From Phreatobacter cathodiphilus (GTDB lineage Bacteria > Pseudomonadota > Alphaproteobacteria > Rhizobiales > Phreatobacteraceae), in NCBI RefSeq assembly GCF_003008515.1, contig NZ_CP027668.1:558001-622000 (forward strand): a stretch of 64,000 nucleotides of DNA. The letters run 5' to 3'. Positions 30,104-39,023 of the stretch are shown piece after piece. A program made the position numbers and the translations under genes. Every line of letters starts with the position of its first letter. Positions within the stretch are counted from its first letter, which is position 1. The notes beneath the pieces are model-generated. The model saw nothing but the letters and a program-made list of their open reading frames with translations. It had not been told where the DNA came from and did no database searches.

Positions 30104-31041
30104 TAGCGGATCCTCGGATCGAAGATCGTGTAGGACAGATCGACGAGCAGGTTGATCAGGACGTAGACGAGGGAAAAGGCGAGGATGATCGCCTGGATGA
30201 CGGGAAAGTCACGGGCGAGAACGGCGTCCACCGTCAGGCGGCCGAGGCCGGGGATGGAATAGACGCTCTCGGTGACCACCACGCCGCCGATCAGCAGGGC
30301 GACGCCGATGCCCACCACCGTGACGATCGGCACCGCGGCATTCTTCAGGGCGTGCTGGAACAGCACCTTCATCTCCGTCTGACCCTTGGCGCGGGCGGTG
30401 CGGATATAGTCCTCCGACAGCACCTCCAAGACGCTGGTGCGGGTCATGCGGGCGATCAGCGCCACATAGATGACGGAGAGCGTGAAGGCGGGCAGCACGA
30501 GGCTGCGGAACCACGGCCAGATGCCGTTGCCGATCCGCTGATAGCCCTGGACGGGGAACCAGCCGAGCTTGATGGCGAAGATGTAGATCAACAGATAGCC
30601 GATCACGAAGACCGGCACCGAGAAGCCGATGACCGAGAAGCCCATCACGATGCGGTCGATCCAGGTCCCCTGCTTGTAGGCGGCGACCACCCCGAGCGGG
30701 ATGGCGATGACGACGGCGAGGACGATGGTCAGGAAGGCCAGCGACAGGGTCGGCTCGATGCGCTCGGAGATGAGCTCGAACACGGTCTTGCGGAAGAAGA
30801 AGCTCTCGCCGAGCTCGCCGCGCAGCAGGCCCCCGAGCCAGATGAAGAACTGCTGCAGGATGGGCTGCTCGAGGCCGAGCTTGGTGCGGATGTCGAGAAT
30901 CTGCTGCGAGGTGGCGTTGTCGCCGGCGATGATCGCGGCGGGGTCGCCCGGCGTCAGGCGCAGCATGAGGAACACCATCACGGCGACGGTGAACAAAACG
31001 GGGATGGTCGCCGCGAGGCGTCGGAGAATATAGGACAACAT
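30100..31041 (-). CDS. Peptide ABC transporter permease (DppB type)
   Basis: 313-residue permease with the typical start MLSYILRRLAATIPVLF, six membrane helices and the EAA-loop equivalent SEDYIRTARAKGQTE. Pairs with the DppC-type permease downstream. Separated from the binding-protein gene by a strong hairpin that probably lowers expression of the membrane parts relative to the binding protein. Confidence 0.92.
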   Translation of the reverse strand: MLSYILRRLAATIPVLFTVAVMVFLMLRLTPGDPAAIIAGDNATSQQILDIRTKLGLEQPILQQFFIWLGGLLRGELGESFFFRKTVFELISERIEPTLSLAFLTIVLAVVIAIPLGVVAAYKQGTWIDRIVMGFSVIGFSVPVFVIGYLLIYIFAIKLGWFPVQGYQRIGNGIWPWFRSLVLPAFTLSVIYVALIARMTRTSVLEVLSEDYIRTARAKGQTEMKVLFQHALKNAAVPIVTVVGIGVALLIGGVVVTESVYSIPGLGRLTVDAVLARDFPVIQAIILAFSLVYVLINLLVDLSYTIFDPRIRY

Positions 31042-31072
31042 GGGAATTTTCGGCCCGCTGCAAGGGAAAGGC

Positions 31073-31097
31073 GGCGGCCGGGACGCGCCCGGCCGCC
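31073..31097 (-). terminator. Attenuating hairpin between binding protein and permease genes
   Basis: Perfect 10-bp GC stem (GGCGGCCGGG / CCCGGCCGCC) with a 5-base loop, 14 bases after the binding-protein stop; read on the minus strand it is followed by a T-rich stretch (TTTCCCTT). Such partial terminators between the first and second gene of ABC operons set the excess of binding protein. Confidence 0.6.
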
Positions 31098-31110
31098 TGT
31101 CGTCATTTCC

Positions 31111-32715
31111 TTACGCGCCGCGGCCCTTCTCGATGTTCCAGAACACCGGAGCCGGGGCCTCGAGCCAGCCGGAGATGTTCTTGCGGTGGGCGCCCGGCGA
31201 GTACCACTGACCCAGATGGATGTGGGTCGGGGCTTCCGAGACGCGGCGCTGCACCGCCTCGGCGATCTGCTTCTGCTCGGCCGCGGTGGCGGCGCGGGCA
31301 TAGCGGGCGCGCAGGGTCTCGATCTCCGGGTCGCTCGGCCAGCCGAAGGCCGCCTTGTCGCCCGAGGCGTTGAAGAAGCCGGCCATGACCGGATTGAGGA
31401 TGTCGGCCGCCACCCATGAGGTGAGCATGGCGCTCCAGCCGCCCTGGGTCGGCGGGTCGCGCTTCACGCGGCGGGCGACGACCGTCTGCCAGTCCATGGA
31501 CTGCATGTCGACGACGAAGCCGGCGCGCTCGAGCAGCGACTTGGCCACCGGCGCCAGGTTGGTGAGCACCTGCAGGTCGGTCGAGTGCAGCAGCACCACC
31601 GGTTCGCGGTTGTAGCCGGCCTCCTGGAGGAGCTGGCGCGCCTTGGCGAAGTTCGACTCCAGCTTGTCTTCCATGCCGGCCATGGTCTCCAGCGGCGAGC
31701 CGCAGACGAACATGGCCTTGCAGACCTTGTAATATTCCGGATCGCCGATGGTCGCCTTCAGGAAGTCCTCCTGGTTCAGCGCGTAGAGCACCGCCTGGCG
31801 GATCTTCGGGTTGTTGAACGGCGCCGTCGTGTGGTTGAAGCGCATGGTGTACTGGTTGCCCAGCACGTTCCAGTTGAACAGCTTGATGTTGTCGTCGGAC
31901 TTCAGCAGCGGCAGAAGGTCGTGGCTCGGCGCCTCGATGATGTCGATCTCGCCGGCCTGCAGGGCGTTGATCGCCTGCTGCTGGTCGGTGATGACGCGCC
32001 ACTCGACGCGGTCGACCTTGGCGACCTTGCCGCCGGCGAGGCCGTCGGCGGGTTCGGAGCGCGGCTTGTAGCCGGCGAACTTGGCGTAGACCGCCTTGTC
32101 GCCCGGCTTCCATTCGTCACGCACGAACATGAACGGGCCGGAGCCGATGAACTCGGTGATCTGCGTGTTCGGGTCGGTCTCGGCGACGCGCTTCGGCATC
32201 ATGAAGGGCACGTTCGAGGACGGCTTGCCGAGGGCGAACAGGAGGAGGCCGGTCGCTTCCTTCAGCTTGATCTCGAAGGTCTTGGGGTCCTTGGCCTCGA
32301 TCGAGCCGACGAAGCCCATCACGGTCTGGCCGAGCGGATCGCGGGCGGCCCAGCGGCGGATGGAGGGGATGATGTCGGCCGTCGTGACCGGCTGGTTGTC
32401 GTGCCACATCAGGCCGTCGCGCAGCGTGAACGTGTAGGTCAGCTTGTCGTCGCTGACCGTGTACTTGTCGACCATCTGCGGCTGCACCTGACCCTTGGAG
32501 TCGAGGGCGAACAGCGTGTCGTAGATCATGTAGCCGTAGTTGCGGACGATGTAGGCGGTCGTCCAGATCGGATCGATGATGCGCAGGTCCGAGTGCATCA
32601 CGACGCGCAGCACGTTGGCCGCGCCCTGGGCGGAGGCCCCTGTCGAACTCGCCAGTGCGCCGGCCGCGGCGGCGCCGGCCATCACGGTGCGGCGGGACAA
32701 TTTGACGGATTTCAT
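31111..32715 (-). CDS. Peptide ABC transporter substrate-binding protein (SBP_bac_5)
   Basis: 534-residue periplasmic binding protein. The N-terminus carries a Tat-type signal (SRRTVMAGAAAAGALASSTG) ending near ASAQG. Family features: MHSDLRIIDPIWTTAY at the mature N-terminus and LTYTFTLRDGLMWHDNQPVT. Start ATG 32715 has GGGGAGAG eight bases upstream. First gene of the transporter operon; the adjacent upstream amidase gene, in the same direction, suggests amide- or peptide-like ligands. Confidence 0.92.
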   Translation of the reverse strand: MKSVKLSRRTVMAGAAAAGALASSTGASAQGAANVLRVVMHSDLRIIDPIWTTAYIVRNYGYMIYDTLFALDSKGQVQPQMVDKYTVSDDKLTYTFTLRDGLMWHDNQPVTTADIIPSIRRWAARDPLGQTVMGFVGSIEAKDPKTFEIKLKEATGLLLFALGKPSSNVPFMMPKRVAETDPNTQITEFIGSGPFMFVRDEWKPGDKAVYAKFAGYKPRSEPADGLAGGKVAKVDRVEWRVITDQQQAINALQAGEIDIIEAPSHDLLPLLKSDDNIKLFNWNVLGNQYTMRFNHTTAPFNNPKIRQAVLYALNQEDFLKATIGDPEYYKVCKAMFVCGSPLETMAGMEDKLESNFAKARQLLQEAGYNREPVVLLHSTDLQVLTNLAPVAKSLLERAGFVVDMQSMDWQTVVARRVKRDPPTQGGWSAMLTSWVAADILNPVMAGFFNASGDKAAFGWPSDPEIETLRARYARAATAAEQKQIAEAVQRRVSEAPTHIHLGQWYSPGAHRKNISGWLEAPAPVFWNIEKGRGA

Positions 32716-32864
32716 GATGACTCTCCCCTGGAACTCCGCAGCCGGGATTGACCCCTGATCGACCCCTGGCCGCGAGAAGGTCGGATCAGACGACGCTTGG
32801 TCGGAAGGTGTCAATCCCGAAGCGCAGGCAACTGTCGCGCAAAATCCGTGCAGACGGCTGAGAG

Positions 32865-34304
32865 TTAGGCGCGGGCATGCGACAACGGGACGCGCGCGAA
32901 GGGCCGCTCCGATTCGAAGGCCCGCATCGCCCGGAGCACCGTCGCCTCCTGCCGCTTCCAGCCGACGATCTGCAGGCCGATGGGCAGGCCGTCGCCGTCG
33001 AGGCCGCAGGGCACCGTCCCCGCCGGCTGCTGCGTGACGTTGAAGGGCGGCGTGTAGGGGCACCAGTCGGTCCACAGCGGCCCCCAGGACTCCTCGCCGG
33101 CGAAGCCAGGCGGCGGCAGGTCGGCGCCGAGCGGGATGGCTCCCGTCGGCATGGTGGGGGTGATGAGCAGGTCGTAGCGGGTGAAGAACTCGGCCATGGC
33201 GATGACGGTCTTCGTGCGCCGGTAGAGCAGCGCGTCGATGAGCTGGGCGGCGGAGAAGCGCGAGCCGGTCTCGGCGCAGGCGACGAGGCCCGGGTCCATC
33301 TGCTTGCGCTGTTCGTCGCTGAAGGACGAGAGCGCCAGCGCCGCGCCGGCGTTCCAGATGTCCCAGGCGATGGGGGCGGGGTCCTCGATCGGCGGGTCGA
33401 CCTCCTCCACGATGGCGCCCATGGAGGCGAAGGTGGCGGCGGCGGCTGCCACGGCGCGCTCCACCTGCGGGTCGAGCTTCTTCACGAAACCGAGGCGCGG
33501 CGAATAGGCGATGCGCAGACGGCGCACGCCCTCGTCGAGGCCGATGCCATAGTCGGGCGCCGGCGTGTTCCAGGCCATGGGGTCGCGGGCGTCGGGCCCG
33601 GACAGGATGGTGAGGAGGGCGGCGACCTCGCGCACGTCCCGGGCGATGGGGCCGAGATGGGCGAGTTCGCCCATGACCGAGATCGGATAGGCCGGCACCC
33701 GGCCATAGGTCGCCTTGATGCCGGCGACGCCGCAATAGGCGGCGGGGATGCGGATGGAGCCGAGGCCGTCGGAGCCGAGATGGAACCGGCCGATGCCGAG
33801 CGCCGCGGCGGCCGCGCCGCCCGAGGTCGAGCCGCCGGCGGTGCGCGCGGGGTTCCAGGGGTTGCGGGTATGGCCGGTCAGCGGCGAGGAGGAGAGCCCG
33901 ATCCAGCCGAATTCCGGCATGGTCGTAGTGCCGAGGATGACGAGGCCGGCGTCCTTGCAGCGCGCGGTGACCGGCGCGTCGAAGGTCACGGGATCACGCG
34001 GGACGACCTTCGATCCCTTCAGCGACGGCCAGCCCGCCACCGCCATGTTGTCCTTCACGGTGACGCCGACCCCGTCCACCGGGCTCAGCGGCTCGCCCTT
34101 CGCCCAGCGCGCCTCCGATTCGCGCGCCCAGGCGAGCGTCCGCTCCCGGTCGATCAGCGCGAAGGCGTTGACGCTCTCCTGGCTCGCCTCGGCCCGGTCG
34201 AGGGCGTCCTTCGCCGCTTCGACGGGCGACAGGGTCCGGCGCCGGAAGGCGTCGGCCAGAGCGAAAGCATCGAGTTCGGATATGGCGGTGGAATAGATCG
34301 GCAT
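32865..34304 (-). CDS. Amidase (amidase-signature family)
   Basis: 479-residue amidase with the full Ser-cisSer-Lys triad: Lys84 (VTVKDNM), Ser159 in GGSTSGG and nucleophile Ser183 in SDGLGSIRIPA. Start ATG 34304 with GGGAG seven bases upstream (an open frame reaches 34370). It hydrolyses an amide bond of an unidentified substrate. It is 149 bases upstream of the binding-protein gene, in the same direction, so a joint role in uptake and breakdown of an amide is plausible. Confidence 0.92.
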   Translation of the reverse strand: MPIYSTAISELDAFALADAFRRRTLSPVEAAKDALDRAEASQESVNAFALIDRERTLAWARESEARWAKGEPLSPVDGVGVTVKDNMAVAGWPSLKGSKVVPRDPVTFDAPVTARCKDAGLVILGTTTMPEFGWIGLSSSPLTGHTRNPWNPARTAGGSTSGGAAAAALGIGRFHLGSDGLGSIRIPAAYCGVAGIKATYGRVPAYPISVMGELAHLGPIARDVREVAALLTILSGPDARDPMAWNTPAPDYGIGLDEGVRRLRIAYSPRLGFVKKLDPQVERAVAAAAATFASMGAIVEEVDPPIEDPAPIAWDIWNAGAALALSSFSDEQRKQMDPGLVACAETGSRFSAAQLIDALLYRRTKTVIAMAEFFTRYDLLITPTMPTGAIPLGADLPPPGFAGEESWGPLWTDWCPYTPPFNVTQQPAGTVPCGLDGDGLPIGLQIVGWKRQEATVLRAMRAFESERPFARVPLSHARA

Positions 34305-34373
34305 GACGGCACTCCCGCCGCGAAGGCTGCCACGACAGGGCGACCCGGCGTAAGGGGGTGTTGCGACCACGTG

Positions 34374-34751
34374 TCATGCGGAGCGCGGGCGGCGCCTCCG
34401 CCGCAGCGCCTTGATCTCGGCGATCCGCTCGACGTCCTCGACCTGCAGGTAGCGGCCCCTTTCGAGGATCTCCAGCGTGTATTCCTCGTAGGTGAGGCCG
34501 AGCCGGTCGGCTTTCTCCATGCGGAACCGCATGACGTCGGCCGAGACGCTCTTCCACGCCTCCCGGTGCGCCCGCTTCCAGTGCAGGAAGACGTGCGGAT
34601 CGCCCTTGCCCCAGGGCGGCCCCTCGTAATCCTCCAGCGGCGGCCCGCCATTGTGGCGCGGCGAGAGATCCTGCTGTTTCGCGACCGGCTCTACGGCATC
34701 CCGGTCTCGGGGGGCAAGGGGCAGCCTGCGCAGCCGCATGGGATCATCCAT
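34374..34751 (-). CDS. Small protein with HNGGPPLE motif
   Basis: 125-residue soluble protein of unknown function. It contains RHNGGPPLED followed by a W-rich helix (FLHWKRAHREAWKSV) and LTYEEYTLEILERGRYLQ, a combination I recall from short hypothetical proteins of Bradyrhizobium, Methylobacterium and relatives. The C-terminus is very basic (ALRRRRRPRSA). Start uncertain: ATG 34751, ATG 34739 or TTG 34796 are in frame. It may be co-transcribed with the amidase gene. Confidence 0.65.
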   Translation of the reverse strand: MDDPMRLRRLPLAPRDRDAVEPVAKQQDLSPRHNGGPPLEDYEGPPWGKGDPHVFLHWKRAHREAWKSVSADVMRFRMEKADRLGLTYEEYTLEILERGRYLQVEDVERIAEIKALRRRRRPRSA

Positions 34752-34855
34752 TCTCGGGTGGTGGACGATGATTCCATCATCATGGAACTTGCGCAAGGGC
34801 GGTGCCGCACATCAGGCCCCGGTGTATGGAATGGGTCGGGCACGCGGGGGACGCC

Positions 34856-35644
34856 ATGAACGCTGTGGACAATTGGGGCGATCGCGCCCGCATCGGCCTC
34901 TTCATCGTCGGACGGGAGGTGGTGCCCGAGGCGGAGTGGTGGGCCATGCGACCCGCCGGCGTCTCCGTCCATGCCGCCCGCGTCACCTCTGCTTCGCCCT
35001 GGGCGCCCTGGACCGCCGACCGGACCGGCGCCGGCCTCTCGCCCGACCTCTCCCGCGGCTGCCGCGACTTCACCGCCATCGCGGCGGACGTGGCGGTTCT
35101 CGCCCATTCGTCCAGCAGCTTCGTCGGCGGCCCCGGCTGGGACGAGGCGGCCGTCGCGGCGCTCGCCGCCGAGCTGCCCGCCGGGACCATCGCCACGACC
35201 AACGGCCTCGACATGCGCCTGGCGCTCGCGGCCCTGGGGTCGAAACGGCCGTTCCTCGTCATGCCGGCCTGGATGAGCGATGCCCTCGTCGCTTCGGCCC
35301 TGGCCTATCTCGAGGCTCATGGCTTCGCCGCTCCCGCCGCCTGGCGCTACCGGCCGCTCGACAAGTGGCGCGGCATCCCGCCCGATGGCCTCTATCCCGC
35401 GGGCATGGCGACGGACCAGGACACCGGCTCGCTGTTCGACCAGGTGGTGCGGGAATGTCCGGCGGACGCCGATTCCATCCTTCTGGCCGGCACCGGCCTG
35501 CGCTGCGTCGCCGTCATCGAGGCGCTGGAAAAAGCCCTCGCCCGTCCCGTTGTCACCGCCAACCAGGCGAGCCTCTGGCGGGCCCTGCAGGCGGCCGGCG
35601 TCGACGCGCGGGTCGATGGCTACGGTGGCCTGCTCCGCGGCTGA
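34856..35644 (+). CDS. Asp/Glu racemase-superfamily protein lacking both catalytic cysteines
   Basis: 262-residue protein with the two-fold alpha/beta layout of maleate isomerase/arylmalonate decarboxylase. Start ATG 34856 has GGGGG at the right distance. Where the family has a catalytic Cys in ACTSGSF, this protein has AHSSSSF, and where it has SCTNLRT it has AGTGLRC; the rest of the second motif (EKALARPVVTANQASLW) is well kept. The usual cysteine chemistry therefore appears impossible. It heads a plus-strand run with an M20 peptidase and a DHDPS-family enzyme. Fold call is firm, function open. Confidence 0.8.
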   Translation: MNAVDNWGDRARIGLFIVGREVVPEAEWWAMRPAGVSVHAARVTSASPWAPWTADRTGAGLSPDLSRGCRDFTAIAADVAVLAHSSSSFVGGPGWDEAAVAALAAELPAGTIATTNGLDMRLALAALGSKRPFLVMPAWMSDALVASALAYLEAHGFAAPAAWRYRPLDKWRGIPPDGLYPAGMATDQDTGSLFDQVVRECPADADSILLAGTGLRCVAVIEALEKALARPVVTANQASLWRALQAAGVDARVDGYGGLLRG

Positions 35645-35743
35645 CGCCCCGCACCCGGGCAGGGCGGCCTTGCCCGCGGCGCACTCCTCCTCCGCGTGCC
35701 GATCGGCATGATGCCCCCTTCCTTCACCGCAGGCCCCGTTCCC

Positions 35744-36940
35744 ATGATCACCCACGATACCCAAGCCGCGCTCGATCGTCTGATGCGCTTCCTCGCCGTC
35801 GAGGGCATCACCGGCCAGGAAAAGGCTATCGCCGAGGACGTCGCCAAGGCGCTGGTCGAGGCCGGCGTTCCGGCCGAGGCCATCGCCTATGACGATGCCA
35901 ACACGCGCATTCCCGTCCCCACCGAGACCGGCAACCTGATCGTCAAGATCCCGGGCCGCGGCGCCCTCAGCAACGGCGAGCCGCTTCTCTTCTCCACCCA
36001 TCTCGACACCGTGCCGCTCTGCGCCGGCGCCAAGGCGCGCATCGTCGGCGACAGGATCGTCTCCGGCGGCGACACGGCGCTCGGCGGCGACAACCGCACC
36101 GGCTGCGCCGTGCTCGTCTCCCTCGCGGCGGAACTCGCCAAGCAGAACCTCGACCATCCGCCGCTGGTGCTCGTCTTCTGCGTCCGCGAGGAGAGCGGCC
36201 TCTGGGGCGCCCGCTACATCGACCTCGACATGGTCGGGCCCGTGGCCATGGGCTTCAACTACGACGGCTCCCGCCCCGCCGACGTCGTCACCGGCGCGGT
36301 CGGCGGCGACGGCTGGTCGGTCGAGATCTTCGGCCGCGCCTCCCATGCCGGCGTCGCGCCGGAGCGCGGCATTTCCGCCAGCATGATCGCCGCCATGGCG
36401 CTTGCGGACGCCCAGGCCGGCGGCTGGTTCGGCAAGGTGGTGAAGGGCGACAAGGCCGGCACCAGCAATGTCGGCACCGTCGCGGGGCGTGACGGCCGCG
36501 GCGCGGGCGACGCCACCAACGTCGTCACCGACTACTGCTACGTGGAGGGCGAAAGCCGCAGCCACGACATGGCCTTCGTCGACGCCATCACCGACGCCTT
36601 CGAGGCCGCTTTCGTCAAGGCCGCCGCCACCCTCGTCAGCAGCGAGGGCAAGACCGGGCGCGTCGAGTTCAAGCGCCAGCGCAAGTATCACTCCTTCGCC
36701 ATCGACCGGAACGCGCCGGTCGTGCAGCGCGGCATCCAGGCCATCGAGGCCATCGGTCTGACGCCCAACCCGCGCCTCGTCAACGGCGGTCTCGACGCCA
36801 ACTACCTGACCCTCCACGGCGTCCAGACGGTGACCTTCGGCGCCGGCCAGAACGAGGCGCATACCGTCGACGAGTGGGTCGACATCCCCGCCTTCCAGAA
36901 CGCCTGCCGCCTCGCCATCGCGCTGGCGACGGCACGCTGA
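35744..36940 (+). CDS. M20-family metallopeptidase (peptidase T-like)
   Basis: 398-residue dizinc aminopeptidase/carboxypeptidase. Metal and catalytic residues are in FSTHLDTVP (His86, Asp88), ALGGDNRTG, CVREESG (Glu149-Glu150), FNYDGS and the C-terminal NEAHTVDEW. The lid domain carries GRASHAGVAPERGISA. It resembles tripeptidase PepT/PepT2. Start ATG 35744 is preferred over upstream in-frame codons on domain grounds. A 12-bp hairpin follows the stop. Confidence 0.9.
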   Translation: MITHDTQAALDRLMRFLAVEGITGQEKAIAEDVAKALVEAGVPAEAIAYDDANTRIPVPTETGNLIVKIPGRGALSNGEPLLFSTHLDTVPLCAGAKARIVGDRIVSGGDTALGGDNRTGCAVLVSLAAELAKQNLDHPPLVLVFCVREESGLWGARYIDLDMVGPVAMGFNYDGSRPADVVTGAVGGDGWSVEIFGRASHAGVAPERGISASMIAAMALADAQAGGWFGKVVKGDKAGTSNVGTVAGRDGRGAGDATNVVTDYCYVEGESRSHDMAFVDAITDAFEAAFVKAAATLVSSEGKTGRVEFKRQRKYHSFAIDRNAPVVQRGIQAIEAIGLTPNPRLVNGGLDANYLTLHGVQTVTFGAGQNEAHTVDEWVDIPAFQNACRLAIALATAR

Positions 36941-36954
36941 CGCGTTTCGACCAG

Positions 36955-36982
36955 GGGTGCCGCCGGTCCGCCGGCGGCACCC
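36955..36982 (+). terminator. Strong hairpin after the M20 peptidase gene
   Basis: Perfect 12-bp inverted repeat (GGGTGCCGCCGG / CCGGCGGCACCC) with a 4-base loop, 14 bases after the stop. No T-run follows, so it may act as a Rho-assisted or partial terminator or as an mRNA stabiliser ahead of the next gene. Confidence 0.5.
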
Positions 36983-37033
36983 GCCCCAACCAGAACAGAG
37001 CCGCCGATGCGCGGCCATCAGGGAGCTTCGTCC

Positions 37034-37957
37034 ATGGCCCATCCGCGCCCCTATCGCGGCGTCTTTCCCGTCGCGCCCACCATCTTCCACGAGGACGGCA
37101 CACTCGACCTCGACGGCCAGCGCCGCTGCATCGACTTCATGATCGATGCGGGGTCTCAAGGGCTCTGCATCCTCGCCAATTTCTCCGAGCAGTTCGTCCT
37201 CACCGACGCGGAGCGCGAGACGGTGATGCAGGCGGTCCTCGCCCATGTGGCGGGCCGCGTGCCGGTCATCGTCACCACGACCCACTTCGCCAGCCATATC
37301 TGCGCCGAGCGCTCCAGGCGCGCGCAGGACCTCGGCGCGGCGATGGTGATGATCATGCCGCCCTATCACGGCGCCACCTTCCGCGTCGGCGAGCCGGCCA
37401 TCGAGGCCTTTTTCCAGAAGGTCTCGCAGGCGATCTCCATCCCGATCATGATCCAGGACGCGCCGGTCGCCGGCACGCCGCTGTCGCCGGCCTTCCTCGC
37501 CAAGATGGCGCGGGAGATCGACAACGTCGCCTATTTCAAGATCGAGGTGGCCCAGGCGGCGGCGAAGCTGCGGACCCTCCTCGAACTCGGCGGCGACGCC
37601 ATCGTGGGGCCGTGGGACGGCGAGGAGGCGATCACCCTGATGGCCGATCTCGATGCCGGGGCCACCGGGTCGATGACCGGCGGCGGCTATCCCGACGGCA
37701 TCCGCACCATCATCGATCCCTATCTCGCGGGGGACCGCGAAGCGGCGAAGGCGGCCTATGAGCGCTGGCTGCCGCTCATCAACTACGAAAACCGCCAGTG
37801 TGGGCTGGCGGCTGCGAAAATCCTGATGAAGGAAGGCGGCGTCATCGCCTCCGCGGCGGTGCGCCATCCCTTGGCTCTTCCCCATCCGGCGGCTCAGGCC
37901 GGCCTGATCGAACTGGCGCGCGAGCGGGGTGCGATGGTGCTCAACTGGGGGCTTTGA
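37034..37957 (+). CDS. Dihydrodipicolinate synthase-family lyase/aldolase
   Basis: 307-residue TIM-barrel of the DapA/NAL family. The Schiff-base lysine is Lys169 (NVAYFKIE), with GLCILANFSEQFVLT as the phosphate/carboxylate-loop equivalent and a single Tyr in MIMPPYHGA. Start ATG 37034 has GGGAG eight bases upstream. It differs from true DapA in the GTTGE region, so a sugar-acid or keto-acid aldolase/dehydratase is more likely than lysine synthesis. Precise substrate unknown. Confidence 0.87.
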   Translation: MAHPRPYRGVFPVAPTIFHEDGTLDLDGQRRCIDFMIDAGSQGLCILANFSEQFVLTDAERETVMQAVLAHVAGRVPVIVTTTHFASHICAERSRRAQDLGAAMVMIMPPYHGATFRVGEPAIEAFFQKVSQAISIPIMIQDAPVAGTPLSPAFLAKMAREIDNVAYFKIEVAQAAAKLRTLLELGGDAIVGPWDGEEAITLMADLDAGATGSMTGGGYPDGIRTIIDPYLAGDREAAKAAYERWLPLINYENRQCGLAAAKILMKEGGVIASAAVRHPLALPHPAAQAGLIELARERGAMVLNWGL

Positions 37958-38303
37958 GCACCATCGCGGACCGTCGGGCCCGGTAGGGCCGTCCGGTCGT
38001 CTGCCGCACCGCCATTTCGGCGTCGCGGAACTCGACGCGGCGGCGAGGATCGGTGTCACCGGAGGCGGGGAGGGGCTCCCGGTCGTCTCCGGCATGCCCA
38101 CCGCTCGACCGAGGGCGGGACAGGCGGAAAACGTCGGCGGCTTTCGACGGTTCCCTGCGGCCGCGGCCGCGACGCCGTTTTTACCGCGACCATCTGTCGC
38201 CATGCCGAAATCCAAGCTCGCGCGTTGAGCCGCTGATGGTGACCGGCAGGGCGGGGTTTACGATGGCGAGGAGGCGGACAGGGCTCTGCGGGGCGGGCCC
38301 GTG
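37958..38303. other. Intergenic region, 346 bases
   Basis: Between the DHDPS-family gene and ctaG. Several short open frames cross it, but none has a ribosome site, coding-like base use or a recognisable product. A weak stem (GGCCC / GGGCC, around 37978-37991) follows the upstream stop. I see no clear promoter motif for the oxidase locus. Confidence 0.6.
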
Positions 38304-39023
38304 ATGGCACGCGCCGCCATCCCCTATTGCGGCCTGGCCCCGGTGCCGGCGGACCTGTGGACCCGCTGGAATCTCGATCCCCTGCTGCTCGCCGCCCTGC
38401 TCGCCCTCCTCGTGATCGGCCTGCGCCACGGCGCCGCGGGGCGCCGGCCATGGGTCTTCCTCGCCGGCTGGTGCGGACTGGTCCTGGCCTTCGTCTCCCC
38501 CTTCTGCGCGCTGACGTCGGCTTTGTTCTCCGCTCGCTCCGCCCATCACGTCCTGCTGGTGGTGGTGGTGGCGCCGCTTCTCGCGCTCGCGCTCCCTGCC
38601 CGTGTCGGCCCGGCCCGGACGGGCGCGGCGCTGGTCGTCTCCAGCGCGGTCCTCTGGATGTGGCACGTGCCCGCCCTCTACGAGAGGGCCCTGGCGAGCG
38701 ACGTCCTCTACTGGCTGCTGCAGCTCGCGCTCCTCGTAGCCTTCGTCTGGTTCTGGCACGAGGTCCTGCGAGGGACGCGTCCGGTCGGCGCGCTGCTCGC
38801 CATCGGCGCCGGCGCTGGCCAGATGGGGCTTCTCGCCGCGGTTCTCACCCTCGCGCCCGAGCCTCTCTATGCCGCCCACGCCGTCGCCCCCGTCGCGTGG
38901 GGCTTGAGCCCGCTGGCGGACCAGCAGCTCGGCGGCCTGCTCATGTGGGTCCCCGCCTTCCTGCTCTACGGCCTCTTCGCCCTGGCGCCCGCGCGCGGCG
39001 CGCTGCGGGAGCTGGAGGCATGA
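38304..39023 (+). CDS. ctaG: Cytochrome c oxidase assembly protein, CtaG (caa3_CtaG) type
   Basis: 239-residue membrane protein with about seven helices and the family motifs WRWNLDPL-like opening (WTRWNLDPLLL), SARSAHHVLLV and VLWMWHVPALYERAL, followed by DQQLGGLLMWVPA. In bacteria this family helps assemble the CuA/CuB centres of haem-copper oxidases, agreeing with the subunit II and I-III genes just downstream. Its stop overlaps the start of the next gene by four bases. Confidence 0.88.
   Translation: MARAAIPYCGLAPVPADLWTRWNLDPLLLAALLALLVIGLRHGAAGRRPWVFLAGWCGLVLAFVSPFCALTSALFSARSAHHVLLVVVVAPLLALALPARVGPARTGAALVVSSAVLWMWHVPALYERALASDVLYWLLQLALLVAFVWFWHEVLRGTRPVGALLAIGAGAGQMGLLAAVLTLAPEPLYAAHAVAPVAWGLSPLADQQLGGLLMWVPAFLLYGLFALAPARGALRELEA

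Noticed and set aside
34691-38215. A 1174-codon minus-strand frame
   Set aside because: Runs antisense through three recognisable plus-strand enzymes; composition is shadow-like.
37929-38228. A 99-codon frame in the gap before ctaG
   Set aside because: Overlaps the end of the aldolase gene, no ribosome site, non-coding-like composition.
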